A DNA stretch of 64,000 nt, taken from positions 12,113,894 through 12,177,893 of the forward strand of contig NC_012873.2 of assembly GCF_000003195.3 (NCBI RefSeq), given 5' to 3'. The notes beneath the pieces are model-generated. The model was given only the letters and a program-made list of their open reading frames with translations, ran no database searches and was not told where the DNA came from. The stretch is from Sorghum bicolor (Eukaryota; Streptophyta; Magnoliopsida; Poales; Poaceae). The position numbers and the translations under genes are program-made. Positions 21,405 through 32,561 of the stretch are shown here, piece after piece. How positions within the stretch are numbered: position 1 is the first letter of the stretch; the number at the start of each line of letters is the position of its first letter.

Positions 21405-23406
21405 TGCACACATATTTAATTTCTACATAATTAAACTAGAAAATCCTAAAAAAGGGGAATCCTGCTAGAATCTGTCAATTCAAATCAACTCAAAGAACAA
21501 TCAATCACTTACTAGATGACTGCTAACCCATTATTAAATTCGAGCCTCAAGTTTTGGTTTTCTTTTTGGAGTGTAATTATGCAAGAACAATATTATGACA
21601 AGAAGAGAGTCTATTATTGGCACCCACATGGTCGCTGTCGGTTAGCTCACTCTGAAGATCATCAACACCAACTATTGCAAACATCTAGCTTGGGAGAGGA
21701 GCATCCCCTAGTTATCAGGTAACTATACCTAGACAATTATCGAGTCTATTTTATATAGTCATAAAATACCAAAAATATGTGAGCACAAGAAGGTTCATAA
21801 TAGTATCATAAGAAAATATAAAAAAATACCAAAAATATATGGGCACATGAAGGTCCATATCTTTAGAGTCTTTTGAGTCCAATAGAAATGAATAAAAAAC
21901 AAACAAAATACTTATCTATATATTAAGGTATGATTATAGAGTGTGTCTACAGTTAGTCTAGTTTAGAGTCAAATAAAAATTAGAGAATACTAAAGTTTTA
22001 TCTTGGACATGATGAATAGTTGCTCTACAGTAATTCCTTTCAAGTGCCTAGTTTTCAACCATGAATTCTCCTGAGTTTTAGACATGACCACTTTAAGAAT
22101 TTACTCTGAACCTAAAATTTGTGGAGGCATATGTTTAAGCTAAGTCTAGGTAATTGATATTATACATGAAGGATCAAGCTGTTGTTTATCTTACTCATAG
22201 CATTACTAAGTTCTGGAGATTTATTTTCAAAAACTCAAAATCTTACATGATGAGCTCTTGTATGATAAAGTTTAAATTCCTACCAAAGCTATATATGATA
22301 CATTTAGAGTTAGAAAAGCCTTTGCACATTCATGCTGCTTGCTTTGCATTGAGTTTATCAACCTTTGTTGTATACCTTATGAGAGTCTTGTCATGCTTTT
22401 AAAATCAAGATCACTTACGCACTCCACCCACATATGCATTACTCCTACTCTGGGATGTAAGCACAATTATTTCCATTTTCAAATAGATCCACTTTAAAAA
22501 AATGTTTTCTCCTATACTAGGAGTAAACACCCAACAATATACCCTATAGGACAGCCCCCATTTAATTGCTCTAAGTTCTTATCATTATCTCTCTAATTAT
22601 TTATATTCAAAGGATGCATGTGGCTATGCAAAAGTATTTTAAAAAAAATAAAAATAAAAAAAGGGAGTAAAAGATGGACAAGTGTCCCAGCAATTAAAAC
22701 AATGGGTACATCAATGCCCGCCTCCCGTAATGAAAAGAGAGAGAGAGAGAGAGAGAGAGAGAATAAAGATAGTCCATGTTTTCATGTGAAAAGTTCTAAG
22801 GAGGGAGTAATTTTCAAAGAGCAAAAGTAGAATTAGGATTAGCCACTAAATACTATATATACACCTATCCACCATATTCCATACATACACACATCTTGAT
22901 TTGATTGTATGTTTCGATTCTCTGTGGATCCATTGTTTGACTTTACAATATATGAATTGCAAGTATGCTCATCCTTGTTATTGCCACTCCTATAAGCTCC
23001 ACTATATATATTCTTAGTTGTAGGAGGGCGTAACCTCATTAATGCCACAGCGAGATCCATAAATACTACATTGTAAGAGACTTGAGGGTGTCATACAATC
23101 ATGCTCTGAGCTTTATTTCAAAAACTTGTAAAACTCTGGAATATTGGTACTGTGAAGAATTTGAGACATAGTGCTTGACTTGATTGTTCTATCTTTCAAT
23201 TACTCAAGACTTATGCAAAAGCTGTAAAGCTCCATGGTTAAAGGTAAAATGGGTAAGTTTGAAAGTTAGACCAGGAGGAAAATATATGTTTAAAAGCAAG
23301 TGTACTTAAAGGAAATGAAAGTATCGTAGCAACTTCTGATCCAAGTTTATTAATTAGACTTTGGGTTGTTTGCCAAGGGACTGGCAAAAGGTAAGTTTGG
23401 GGGAAT

Positions 23407-24719
23407 TGTTGACGGTCAATAACGTCAATATTTATTAGAACTTTAGACACAAGGGAACACATGAAAACACATTAGTCTAGGGTTTAATCTGACAATTTCC
23501 ACGAGTTTTGCATATTCTGTATTTTCCAGGGTTTATTTCACAGAGAGCTAAAAAGAGGGATTCTAGTGCATATTTACCACGAAACTCATCCGCACTGGAA
23601 AACATCATGAGAAGACTCAGGAAGGGTCTAGAAGACACTCAAAGAAACGAGAACCGTGAAGGAAATAAAGTGGGGCCGGCCAGCTCCACCCTGGGGCCGG
23701 TCGGCGCCCTACTTTGCCCAATGACCGCCGCCTTCTGGAGTCTTCCTCTCATGCATCCTTAGAAGCCAAGCAAAGTATCCCTCCGTCGATTTTAAGTCAG
23801 TTTAATCCGACGATGCACACAAGATGAAGATGCGGATCGCTGACGTGGCGGTTCGTTGCCCCCTACTCCACCTCGGCCTATATAATGACGCCCAAGGCTC
23901 CCCCCAAGAGGCATTATATACCCCGAAGCTTTATATTCTCCACATAATTAGGTTTAGAGTCCCTCTAGTTGATCTAGTTCTAGTTCATCTAGATCTAGTT
24001 CATTTAGATGTAGCAATTAGGAGAGACTAGTTCTTCTAGATCTAGTCTTGTTTAGAGATTAAAGAGATTAAGTAGAGGAGTAGAGATTTTGGAGGAGTTC
24101 CGGGCTATCGGTGCTTCTTCGTGGCTGTATTCTTGTGGATTCGGTTCCCTCGCCCGGAGCTGCATTCTGAGGTACTTTTGTAATTATCCTTCTGATTTAA
24201 GTAAGCATCTTGTTCTTATTTGTTCTTTGGTTCACAACTCATATTGAGTGCTTTGGTCTTGGTCGTAACTTGGTTGAAGTAGTATTTCGTAGTGTAGGCG
24301 TGGTGCCTAGGCTAGGTTTACTTGTGAATGTCCCCTAATCAGCCGGACAGTGGTAGTTCGCGTAGGTGACTTTATAGCTGTGTTGATTCCTCTGTAGCCC
24401 ACTTCCCATTGATAGGACTGATAGGCTTATAGGTGCCTGATAGGGATTACTCTGATTCTTCCCCTATTCGGGTTACTTGCCCGATAAGATGGTATTATAC
24501 AAAGTTTACCGTAGTCGGAACCAGAGTGCATTAATTATTTCCTTTTTCTTGATATGATCTAGCCTAATTGTAGGTTAAGTCTATATACTATGTCATCATC
24601 ACAATTGTTCTATGTGGATTCGATATTTAAAACCTCCAGGTAAAATGTGACACTGATATGATATCTGTGCGCTTGCGGATAATCCTACTTAAATAGAGTA
24701 CAGTTAATTTATACCAACA
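23407..24719 (+). repeat. 3' LTR of element B
   Basis: It starts TGTTGACGGTC and ends ACCAACA. It carries a GGGGCCGG doublet (23672 and 23693), the site TGACGTGGCG (23841-23850), a TATATAAT box (23879-23886) and TCTGTGCGCTTGCGGA (24664-24679). The layout is the same as in the O and A LTRs although the overall sequence differs. Confidence 0.8.
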
Positions 24720-25008
24720 ATCAAGTCCATATACTAACAAGTAAATTAAAGTTGGTGTGGTTTTGCATTGGAAGGTTAGAGATAATTTAAAATAACATGT
24801 CAAACATTGTAACAAAACCATTGCAATATCTATTTGACTCGAATGTCGAAGCCACACAAGAAAATCACTAAGCACAATCCATGGTACCACTACCTGATTA
24901 TTAACCACAATACCACTACACATATATAAAACAAGTATATAAACACACCAAAGCGATCATACGGCCCATCTCTCCAAGAAACTTATGCTAATTGCAATAA
25001 GGCTTTTT
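24720..25008. other. spacer, nothing recognised
   Basis: AT-rich DNA between element B and a small DNA transposon. No gene or clear repeat is visible. Confidence 0.5.
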
Positions 25009-25189
25009 CACAACCAGAATTTTTAATTTCTCCTAGTAATGTGGGGTTCTCCTAGTGTTTTAGCATTTAAAATTTAGTATAAACTTTCCCTAGTAAATGT
25101 CTCCTAGTAAGGATTCCCTAGTGTTTGACTAGTGGTAGTGTTTTATTACTAACTAAAAACACTAGGAGAACTCCACCATTTTGGTAGTG
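25009..25189. mobile_element. small CACTA-like non-autonomous element
   Basis: The right end, read inward on the minus strand, begins CACTACCAAAATGG, a CACTA-type terminus. The left end is CACAACCAGAATTTT, a degraded version. The interior is filled with short CTCCTAGT/ACTAGGAG repeats in both orientations, like the subterminal repeats that bind CACTA transposases. No transposase is present and no clear 3-bp target duplication is visible. Confidence 0.45.
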
Positions 25190-25290
25190 TATTATCATAA
25201 TTTTTAATAATTATGATAGAGAAAAATACATATTAGAAATCTATAGACATAGCCTACATCTTTTGTTTAGATACTCTATTCAAGTTTTTG

Positions 25291-25425
25291 GGCCTGTTTG
25301 GCAAGGCTCCTCTTCAGCTCCGGCTCTAGCTCCTCCAAAGGAGCCCTACCCAATATTTTTCTGGAGAAGCCGTTTTTGAGTAAAAAGTAAAGGAGCCCCT
25401 CATGAGGAGCCTTGCCAAATAGGCC
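25291..25425. mobile_element. 135-bp MITE
   Basis: It has terminal inverted repeats GGCCTGTTTGGCAAGGCTCC and, inverted at the other end, GGCCTATTTGGCAAGGCTCC. The interior is AG/CT-rich. It has no coding capacity. Confidence 0.7.
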
Positions 25426-26386
25426 TTTAGATGCTACAAGATGCAAATTATAGTGAAAAAACAAACTATATAATCTTTTTAAAAATTTGAAGGAACCAAG
25501 GACAAAAAAAATCATATCTCCTAAACCACTTCTCCAAAAAAATTTTAAAACTTTGTTAGAACATCTATATTTAGGTAAACAACAACTTTGTAGTTGTAAT
25601 TCTTTAGAGATTTCATTACTAAGATTAAAATAGGGTTTATATCTTCCATTAATAATTTTGAATATTCAAATACATCATCTAATTCAATGTTACATATGTG
25701 AATATCTATTGTGCTCGAGAGCCTAAATCTTTTAGCAAAGAAAGATGCCAAAATTACCTATAACATTCTTATTATCCATCTTTGGAGGAAAAATCAAAAT
25801 CATAGACATACACGCCAGTTAGGCTAGCAAACAACATAACCTACATTACCACTTTAGCTGTAACCTCCTCTAAACGGTAAATCCAAAGACCAAGAAACAT
25901 CTAGCATGTGAGTTACCAAGATTAAAAGATGATTAATCTCACCTAGAGTTTGTCCAATCTTATGGGAGCAACAAAAATATGGAAAAAATCAATCACCCAA
26001 TGTACACCACAACTTGGTTCTATTTTTCTCTTTGGTTTTATTCTAATTTCTATTCTGTAGGAGGTGCTAGAGAAGAATAGGATATTATGAGAGGGGAGGA
26101 GACACTAGAGCTCAAACACACATAGAGAGCACTACTTGTGTTGTATGTCCCCTTCTTAGGGATTAAATAAATGGTGGGGAAAATTTGCACTGGGGACAAC
26201 ATACCAGGCTATAACACTATGCTAATGTTTGATCTCTAGAGATTTTGAATAATTTGAATAAACAAATCTCGAAATCCTAGAATCCCATGGAAACAGATTT
26301 TAGAGAATCAGAACACACAACATAAAATCCAAGAAATACCAAAAATTACTTTTATTGAGAATCTGGACGAATCCCAACAGCCATGC
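25426..26386. other. AT-rich intergenic DNA
   Basis: No reading frame, repeat terminus or RNA gene could be supported in this stretch. Confidence 0.5.
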
Positions 26387-28289
26387 TGAAAGGTCCAAAT
26401 GGCTAGAGGGGGGGTAAATAGCCTATTTAAATTTACTACAAACTTCAACTAGACAAGTTGATTAGTAAAACAAATGGCGAAGCAAATCTAGCACTGGCTC
26501 AACTAAGCTATGCAAGCCACCTATACAAACTAGTACAAGGCTAAACACTAAAGCACAACAACAAGAGAAGGCTAGTTACACTCCTAAACAAGAAAGCTAA
26601 ACTAAGCAAGCTAAACAACTATCAAGGTAAACAAGTAAGTAAGGAGTGGAGAGTGATTGTTATACCAACGTTGTAGAGAGAGATATATCCAACCAATCAC
26701 TCATAATCATAAGAGAATCCTCGGCAAGAGATGACACAAAATTTTTACCGAGGTTCACTTGCTTCCCGGCAAGCTAGTCCTCGTTGTGGCGATACACCCA
26801 CTTGATGGATCACGAGCTAATTGGCAATCCAAAGCCAAACCCTCAGTGGGTGCCGCACATCTACTCACAAGATGGGGATCCTCCAAGCCACGAGCAATCC
26901 ACTAGAGTAGCCAATTGCGATCTCCCGCGGGGAAGGCTCAAGAACCCCTCACAAATCACTTGGTGAGGCTCGAAACAATCTCCAATCACGAGCTCAACAC
27001 CACCGCTGCTCCAAGCCGTCTAGGGCATCGAGAAACACCCAAGAGTAACAAGAAATCCGCAGCAAACTCAAGAATCAAGTGCCACTAAATGCAACTCCCA
27101 AAGCAATGCACTTGAATCTCACTCAATCTCACTAGGATTAGCAATCAAGCAAGGAGATGAGTGGAGGGAGTGTTCTCTAGCTCAAAGTATGCCTCAAGTA
27201 TTCAAAAGTGCAAGAGTGAGCCTCCCAAAGTCGGCCACCCTCAATTTATAAGCCCCTCAAAGAAACTAGCCGTTGGCCACTTTCACTGGGCTGAAATCGG
27301 GGGCACCGGACGCAACTAAGTGATCACCGGACGCTCGACCCCCAGCGTCCGGTGCTCAGGGGTAGGCCACGCGTCCTTCTTGAATCTCGCGTGTCAGATC
27401 CTAACGGTCACCTGCGGATCACCGGACGCTCTGCAGGTCCACACCGAACGCGTCCGGTGCACACCGGACTCAAGCGCAGAGAGTTTCGCAAACTTGCGGG
27501 TCACCGGACGCTAAGCACCGGTAGCGTCCGGTGCTCACCGGACCCATGCGCATAGAGGGTTGCAAAACGCCTTCACATCGGACGCTGACCACCGGACGCA
27601 CTCAGAGAGCGTCCGGTGCTCAACCCTAGCAAGGTCAAGCGCACCGGACTCTTGGGCTAGCGTCCGGTGCCTACGCACTCAGCGTCCGGTGAGTGTTTCT
27701 CAGAGAGAAAACACTCCCGCGACTTCTCCAAATTTCCCACCGGCGCAATAGAAAATATACACTTATTTTTCTCAAAAGCGCTGAATCCCGCCGAGCTACC
27801 CAAACCCCTCTCAACCTTAGGAACTCCACCTCCTTTGCAAATGTGCTAACACCAACAAGTGTCCACCACCAAAGTGCATGTGTGTTAGCTTTTCACAAAC
27901 ATTTTCACCAAAGGAGTTAAGTTAGCACTTTACTAGATCCTAATGCATATGCTCAAGATGTAGACCTAGTAGCACTTGATTCGAGAGATAATCGTGATTT
28001 CCCCTCTTGATAGTCGGCTGTCTATCCTAAACCCGGTCAATCACTTCTCTACTCAACTTAGACCGGCAAAAGTAAAACCCTATGTTTATACCTTTGTCTT
28101 GATAACTTTGCTCCTCGTCTATCATCATGATCTCCACATCAAGCTTCATCCCTTTGTGATAATGTGGCCACCTTTCCATGCCACCATGCACCTTCATCAC
28201 ATGTGTTGCTATGCCTAACTCAAATCACTTAAACACAAGGCATTAGCAATTTGGTGTCATTAATTACCAAAACCAAACTTGGGCTTTCA
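26387..28289. repeat. dispersed grass repeat, complete copy with TGAAAGG termini
   Basis: It starts TGAAAGGTCCAAAT and ends with the inverse of TGAAAGCCCAAGTTT, so it has short imperfect terminal inverted repeats. The copies at 6931 and 62662 share its left end. Between 27300 and 27700 it carries about 14 copies of the core CACCGGAC or its reverse complement. No long frame or transposase is present, and no clear target duplication flanks it. The class is undetermined; it may be a non-autonomous DNA transposon. Confidence 0.55.
27300..27700. repeat. cluster of CACCGGACGC / GCGTCCGGTG motifs
   Basis: About 8 copies of CACCGGAC and 6 of GTCCGGTG occur at irregular spacing in 400 bp, in both orientations. 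The stretch is strongly CpG-rich compared with its AT-rich surroundings. A related, more decayed cluster begins at about 63800. Confidence 0.8.
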
Positions 28290-28442
28290 ATCTCCCTATC
28301 TTAGCGTTAGTTTACTAAACCACTGCAAAAGTTTTATTTTAGACACCACAGTGTGCAAGCATATTGTTTAGGTCATAGTAAAAATTTCATTGGTCAAATC
28401 TTGTATGCCACTTTTTGGTCAATCATGGATGCTCCTATTTGA

Positions 28443-30636
28443 TGTAATACCTGATTTTATAGACAAACCAGATATGCATCATATATGAGTTTTAGAAAAG
28501 CCAAATCTCACATATAGCTACAAAGAGAGGTAATATCAAAAGACAATATATAAATTATATAACGTACTTAGTATATCAAAGATAACCTTAGGCAGCAAAC
28601 AACAGAAGATAACTCTAAACTTCGAGTATTAACTCCACTCTACAGGATCCAAATTGACTGGTTGATCACAAGCCTAAAGTTTCTCCTGAAGCGTGTGGAA
28701 AATAGCAAGAGTGAGTCCATGTTGAACTCCGCAAATATAGCAAGAAGGTTGTATAGATCCCAAAAAATCATAATCAATGTAACATAAATAATGTAGAGCA
28801 CTAAATGGTAATCAATGAGCATATTAGCATAACAAGAATCATCATCTTTAATGTAGATGTCCCTAAGGTCGCTCGTGTCCGTGAGCACGACTAGTATACT
28901 AGTTTATTAAATACTCTACAGAGGTTGTACATCTTTACCCATGAGTCATGATTTACCCTTTTGGCTGAGGCCTATCGACCTCTTAACCCACTACCAAGGA
29001 AGGTCGGCAGAGTTCACTATGAAGCCTTTCAAAAGTTCATCTAAGAAGTTAAGACCATTGGATTCACTCGACAGGCAAATATAGAGCCCCCTTCCATGGC
29101 ACATAACACGCAGCCTATACACAAAGACAAATGTTGCACTATACCCAATGTGTCAAGCCATTCTTACGCCATTTAAGGTAACCGCTAACAAGCTAAAAAG
29201 GTCCTTATGCTGAGCTAAAGCCAGAGCCATATAGCCCTCATGGTTATACCGTCGATCCTGGGTGATCACGTACAGCTAAGTCTTCAAGTTACTAAAAAGT
29301 TATTTTTATCGTTTGTTGCTTAAACATTAATCAAGTCATAAGATCATGGTTATAGAAAAAACTCAAACTATACTTGCCCTGATCAAAATTTCTTTGTTGC
29401 TCCTGTTGATTTTGCTGGTCGTCAAGGTACTGGTCTTGATCACCGAAGTACTGATCACCATATATACCCGATCACCAAACATCAACACACAAGCAATCGG
29501 AGCCAAACATACACGAAGCAAATAAAACTATAATTAGGCTTGCCAGAGTTCATCGTCTTCGATGTTCCGAACACCAAAACTCAAAACAAAAGCACAGTGA
29601 GGTAGGGAAACTCACTGCGAACTTACGTCGGGGCTTTTTTGGGTCGGGGAATTGCCAAAGTTGGCTAGCAGCTCGAGATGGCAGCGATGGAGGTCCTGTC
29701 AAGTTTGGCGAGAGCGTGAGCATCAAAGAGGAGGAGAAAAAGTATAGGTGAGGGCTTAAAGGCTTCGTTACCTAAGCTCGGTAGTGTCTCGGATTCGCTG
29801 GCACGGCAACGAGCAAAGTTCCCCACGGCGGTGGACAAAAACGGCTCGGCGAGATCCAACGACGGTGCTGTGAACTCAGCTAGGGCTAGGGCAAGGCGAT
29901 GTGTAGACAAAAAGGAGGATGCAGTGGGGTCGCGATGCTTTAAAAGGGCAGCTGGGCTCGCTCCCACGTGATGAATCCCGCAAAAATCGGGATTAGGCAG
30001 ATTTGATGCCTGGATGGAGTCTTGCTCCCACACGGCGCGAGGTAGAAGAAAGGGGTGTGGCTAACTAGTGGGCCTGGTTGGTCAGTGAGAGGGGAAAGGA
30101 GGAGACAAGATCCACTGCAGAAATGGGCCTGCTTGCGGCTCGGGCGTGGGATGTGGGATGGGCCGAAAGGAAAAAGAGAAGAGGCTAGGCTTCAGCCCAA
30201 AGGAAAAAGGCGGGAGGGTGCGGCTTCTACAGGGAGGAAAAGAGAGGGCGTCCGCATGGGCTTGCTGGACCGGTGCTGGTGCGGGCTGCGGGAGAGAGTG
30301 AAGGAACGGGCCAAGAGAGAAAAGTTTGGGGCCTTTGGCCCAAAACAGAGAGGGAGATGGTTTCTCTTTTTTTTAATTTTCTTTTCCAATTTTGTTTCTA
30401 TGCCATTTGAAAACCATTTTAAATTTAGTTTAAGTTCATTTTAAGTTTTTAGCCAAAACCACTCATCTCAATAAAACGAATGCACAAGTATGGATGCACA
30501 AACCAGTTGCTAAGTCCTATATGATAAATTTTATTTTAATGAAAAATATTATTTTCCTATATTTTCATGAGCACATAAATATAAAATTAAATCAAATTTT
30601 TCTATTGTGGAAACTTGAAAAATTTAGGGTGTTATA
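28443..30636 (-). repeat. solo LTR of a Ty3/gypsy element (TGTAACACC type)
   Basis: The left terminus is TGTAATACC and the right terminus is GGTGTTATA, slightly mutated forms of the TGTAACACC...GGTGTTACA ends common in large grass gypsy LTRs. The flanking pentamers TTTGA and TTCGA match at four of five positions. Read on the minus strand, a TTTTAAA box at about 29935-29944 is followed by a GC-rich leader and a donor-like GTAAGTT near 29625, which supports minus orientation. No internal domain lies on either side, as expected after LTR-LTR recombination. The 122-codon minus-strand frame inside (29665-30033) is leader sequence and not a gene. Confidence 0.6.
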
Positions 30637-30940
30637 TTCGACTAGCTATTTCAGAAGCATTGTAGCAATGTAGCTATACTATTTGGTGTTTACACAATCA
30701 GTCGTGGCACGCGCTGCTGCTGCCAAACCAAACAAACATAATCTAGCTAGCCTAAAATTTGATACACGATATCTAGTTTGCAACTAGTTGGCCAGTTTAA
30801 ATACGTTCCATCAAACTAAATTATAAGTTGTTTTTGTCTTTTTTTTTCAAGACACAATTACGATTTACTACAACAAGGGAGCAATTAAGTACGGTGTGGT
30901 GTAGTAGTGATATTTCTAGTCCATGGATTACGATTAGTTA

Positions 30941-31175
30941 GGTCTTGCTTAGTTCTATTTTTTTTTTAAAAAATAACAATGTTGTACTTCCGTTAGTATT
31001 TAACAAATATTGTCTAATTATAGACTAACTAGACTTAAAAGATTCATCTCGTAAATTACAGCTAAATTATGTAATTAGTTATTTTTTATCTATATTTAAT
31101 ATTTTATGCCGCAAGATCCAATATAATGAGAAATCTAAAAAAAGTTTTGCAAATTTTTTTTAACTAAACAGGGCC
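30941..31175. mobile_element. Tourist-like MITE just upstream of BAG6
   Basis: Termini GGTCTTGCTTAGTT and AACTAAACAGGGCC are imperfect inverted repeats, flanked by TTA on both sides, the target duplication of PIF/Harbinger elements. Its interior (AGACTAACTAGACTTAAAAG and the ATCTATATTTAATAT stretch) matches copies at 52967 and 55484. It ends only about 215 bp before the predicted BAG6 transcription start. Confidence 0.8.
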
Positions 31176-31229
31176 TTAATCGATAGACATTTAGCGCGGG
31201 AACAGTAGAAGAGGGAGGGAGACTCTCGT

Positions 31230-31390
31230 GCAAGTGGTGGAACCGTCCCGAAGAAATGCGACCGCGCCACGTCGCGAACCCTCTGGAACGAACCCCCAAC
31301 GGCCTCTTCCACCTTCTTCTCTCCTCGGAGGTCCCCCTCTGCCGCCGTTCTCCGCATAAATACCGCGCGTCTGCCCCGCGCCGCGGCACT
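31230..31390 (+). promoter_or_regulatory. BAG6 core promoter with heat-shock-element-like sites
   Basis: A TATA-like ATAAATA (31356-31362) lies in GC-rich DNA, which puts the start site near 31390. Two imperfect heat shock elements of the GAAnnNTCnnGAA type occur upstream. One is GAACCGTCCCGAA at about 31240-31252, the other GAACCCTCTGGAA at about 31276-31288. Plant BAG6 genes are known to be heat-inducible through heat shock factors. That these imperfect sites are functional is inference. Confidence 0.5.
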
Positions 31391-32561
31391 CAGAAAAGGA
31401 AGAACACGCAAGGAACAAAGAAGCGCTCGCGAGAAGGAAGGGAAGAGAGAGAGAGGACGACGACGGCCTTGGGACCTGCGGACCGCATCGCTCGCCGGTA
31501 GCTGACGTCACTCGGCCCCGTGGATTTTTCAAGCTCTGGTGGTGGCTCGTCTGTCTGATCCGCGCTCTGCTGCTTTTTCTCCGCCCGCCGCACTGTAAGT
31601 GTGCCCCCCTCCTCGCCTAGCCTTCTCCTATTTACACCTTTCTGGAAAATTCTAGATTGCCTGGTTTTGATGCGTCTGGTTAGGGTAGGGTAGCTAGTAC
31701 TGTACTGGGTTGGTCCGGGTGATCGATGTTGCTGTTCCCTGCGTTTCTTTAGGACACAGGACAGTATGGATTATGGAAGCTATCAGAATGCGTGTGTCCG
31801 CGGTTCATGCTTACCTGCAGTCTTGAAAAGCTCTGCTGCTACTTAAGCCCGTTCTTTATTCACTCACTGCCTAATTAAGCTGCCCTATTTTTTGGTTGTG
31901 TTAGTTGTGTGTTTGGCCCTCCATTTACTAAGTACTGTAGGAGGAACAGCATACTTTTTAGGCGTAGTGCCTTCTAAACTTAAGATACTTTTTCAGAGGA
32001 ATAATCCAGATGTTTTGTGAACAATTGTGAATTTTGGGTGCACCTATGTCAGTCGTTTAGGGAAAAACAATAATATGCTCATGCACAGAAAAATTGCAAA
32101 ACAGAGCATCAACTGAAATTAGTATTGTTCACAAAGTGTCTTCCCCTTTTGTGCCTCCTATTCCATAAACTGTTGCTATGGGTATACAACAAGGAACTCA
32201 ATTTCTTGGCACTTGCTTGTAATAATAATACTCCACTTCAGTGTTCAAACTGAGTGTGAATCTATTGGTTTATTGATCTAGAAATGTTCCATGTTCGTCC
32301 ACGAATTTAACATCATTGGTGGACGTTGACTACCTACATATGCTAGCAAAAAAATAGTTATTTCAGTTATGATTTCCGAATAGCATGTTGTTTCACTGTT
32401 GATCAGTTGCCTAGTTGTATTCGTAGCTCCACAAACTATATTCACGCTTACATGTCTCTTCTCCACTGTTGCAGGTATCACAGCCATAATACCTGTTCAC
32501 AGGTCTAGGCATTTATCCTACCAGTACATATAGAATTATAGATAGACTAATAGTACCTAAT
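31391..32561 (+). other. BAG6: BAG6 5' untranslated exon, leader intron and start of exon 2
   Basis: A GC-rich leader runs from about 31391 to a GTAAGT donor at 31595. The leader intron continues to a GTTGCAG acceptor at 32474. Exon 2 then contributes 87 untranslated bases before the ATG at 32562. No upstream ATG was found in the spliced leader. The ends are predicted from consensus sites only. Confidence 0.55.

Larger units (their letters stand above)
20456..24719 (+). mobile_element. element B: decayed relative of element A
   Basis: A 5'-truncated LTR (about 20456-21094) matches the last 610 bp of a complete LTR at 23407-24719. Both end ACCAACA. The interior (21095-23406) lacks a primer site, gag and pol. 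It keeps the landmarks of element A's 3' region: the AGCTTGGGAGA stretch (about 21687), the TTCTGGAGATTTATTTT stretch (about 22212), ATGGACAAGTGTCC (about 22674) and a polypurine tract GTTTGGGGGAATT just before the 3' LTR. An (AT)n microsatellite (21358-21402) and a (GA)n repeat (22737-22762) lie within it. This copy cannot be autonomous. Confidence 0.75.

Noticed and set aside
21197..21409. 70-codon minus-strand frame
   Set aside because: Largely translation of an (AT)n microsatellite.
27300..27700. CRISPR-like array
   Set aside because: Repeats are about 10 bp, in both orientations and irregularly spaced, within a plant nuclear repeat; not a CRISPR architecture.
29665..30033. 122-codon minus-strand frame as a gene
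   Set aside because: It falls in the GC-rich leader of the solo LTR, downstream of its TATA-like box; no domain.
31191..31593. Overlapping minus-strand frames at the BAG6 promoter/leader
   Set aside because: GC-rich promoter and 5' leader; frames overlap each other in different registers and have no domain.
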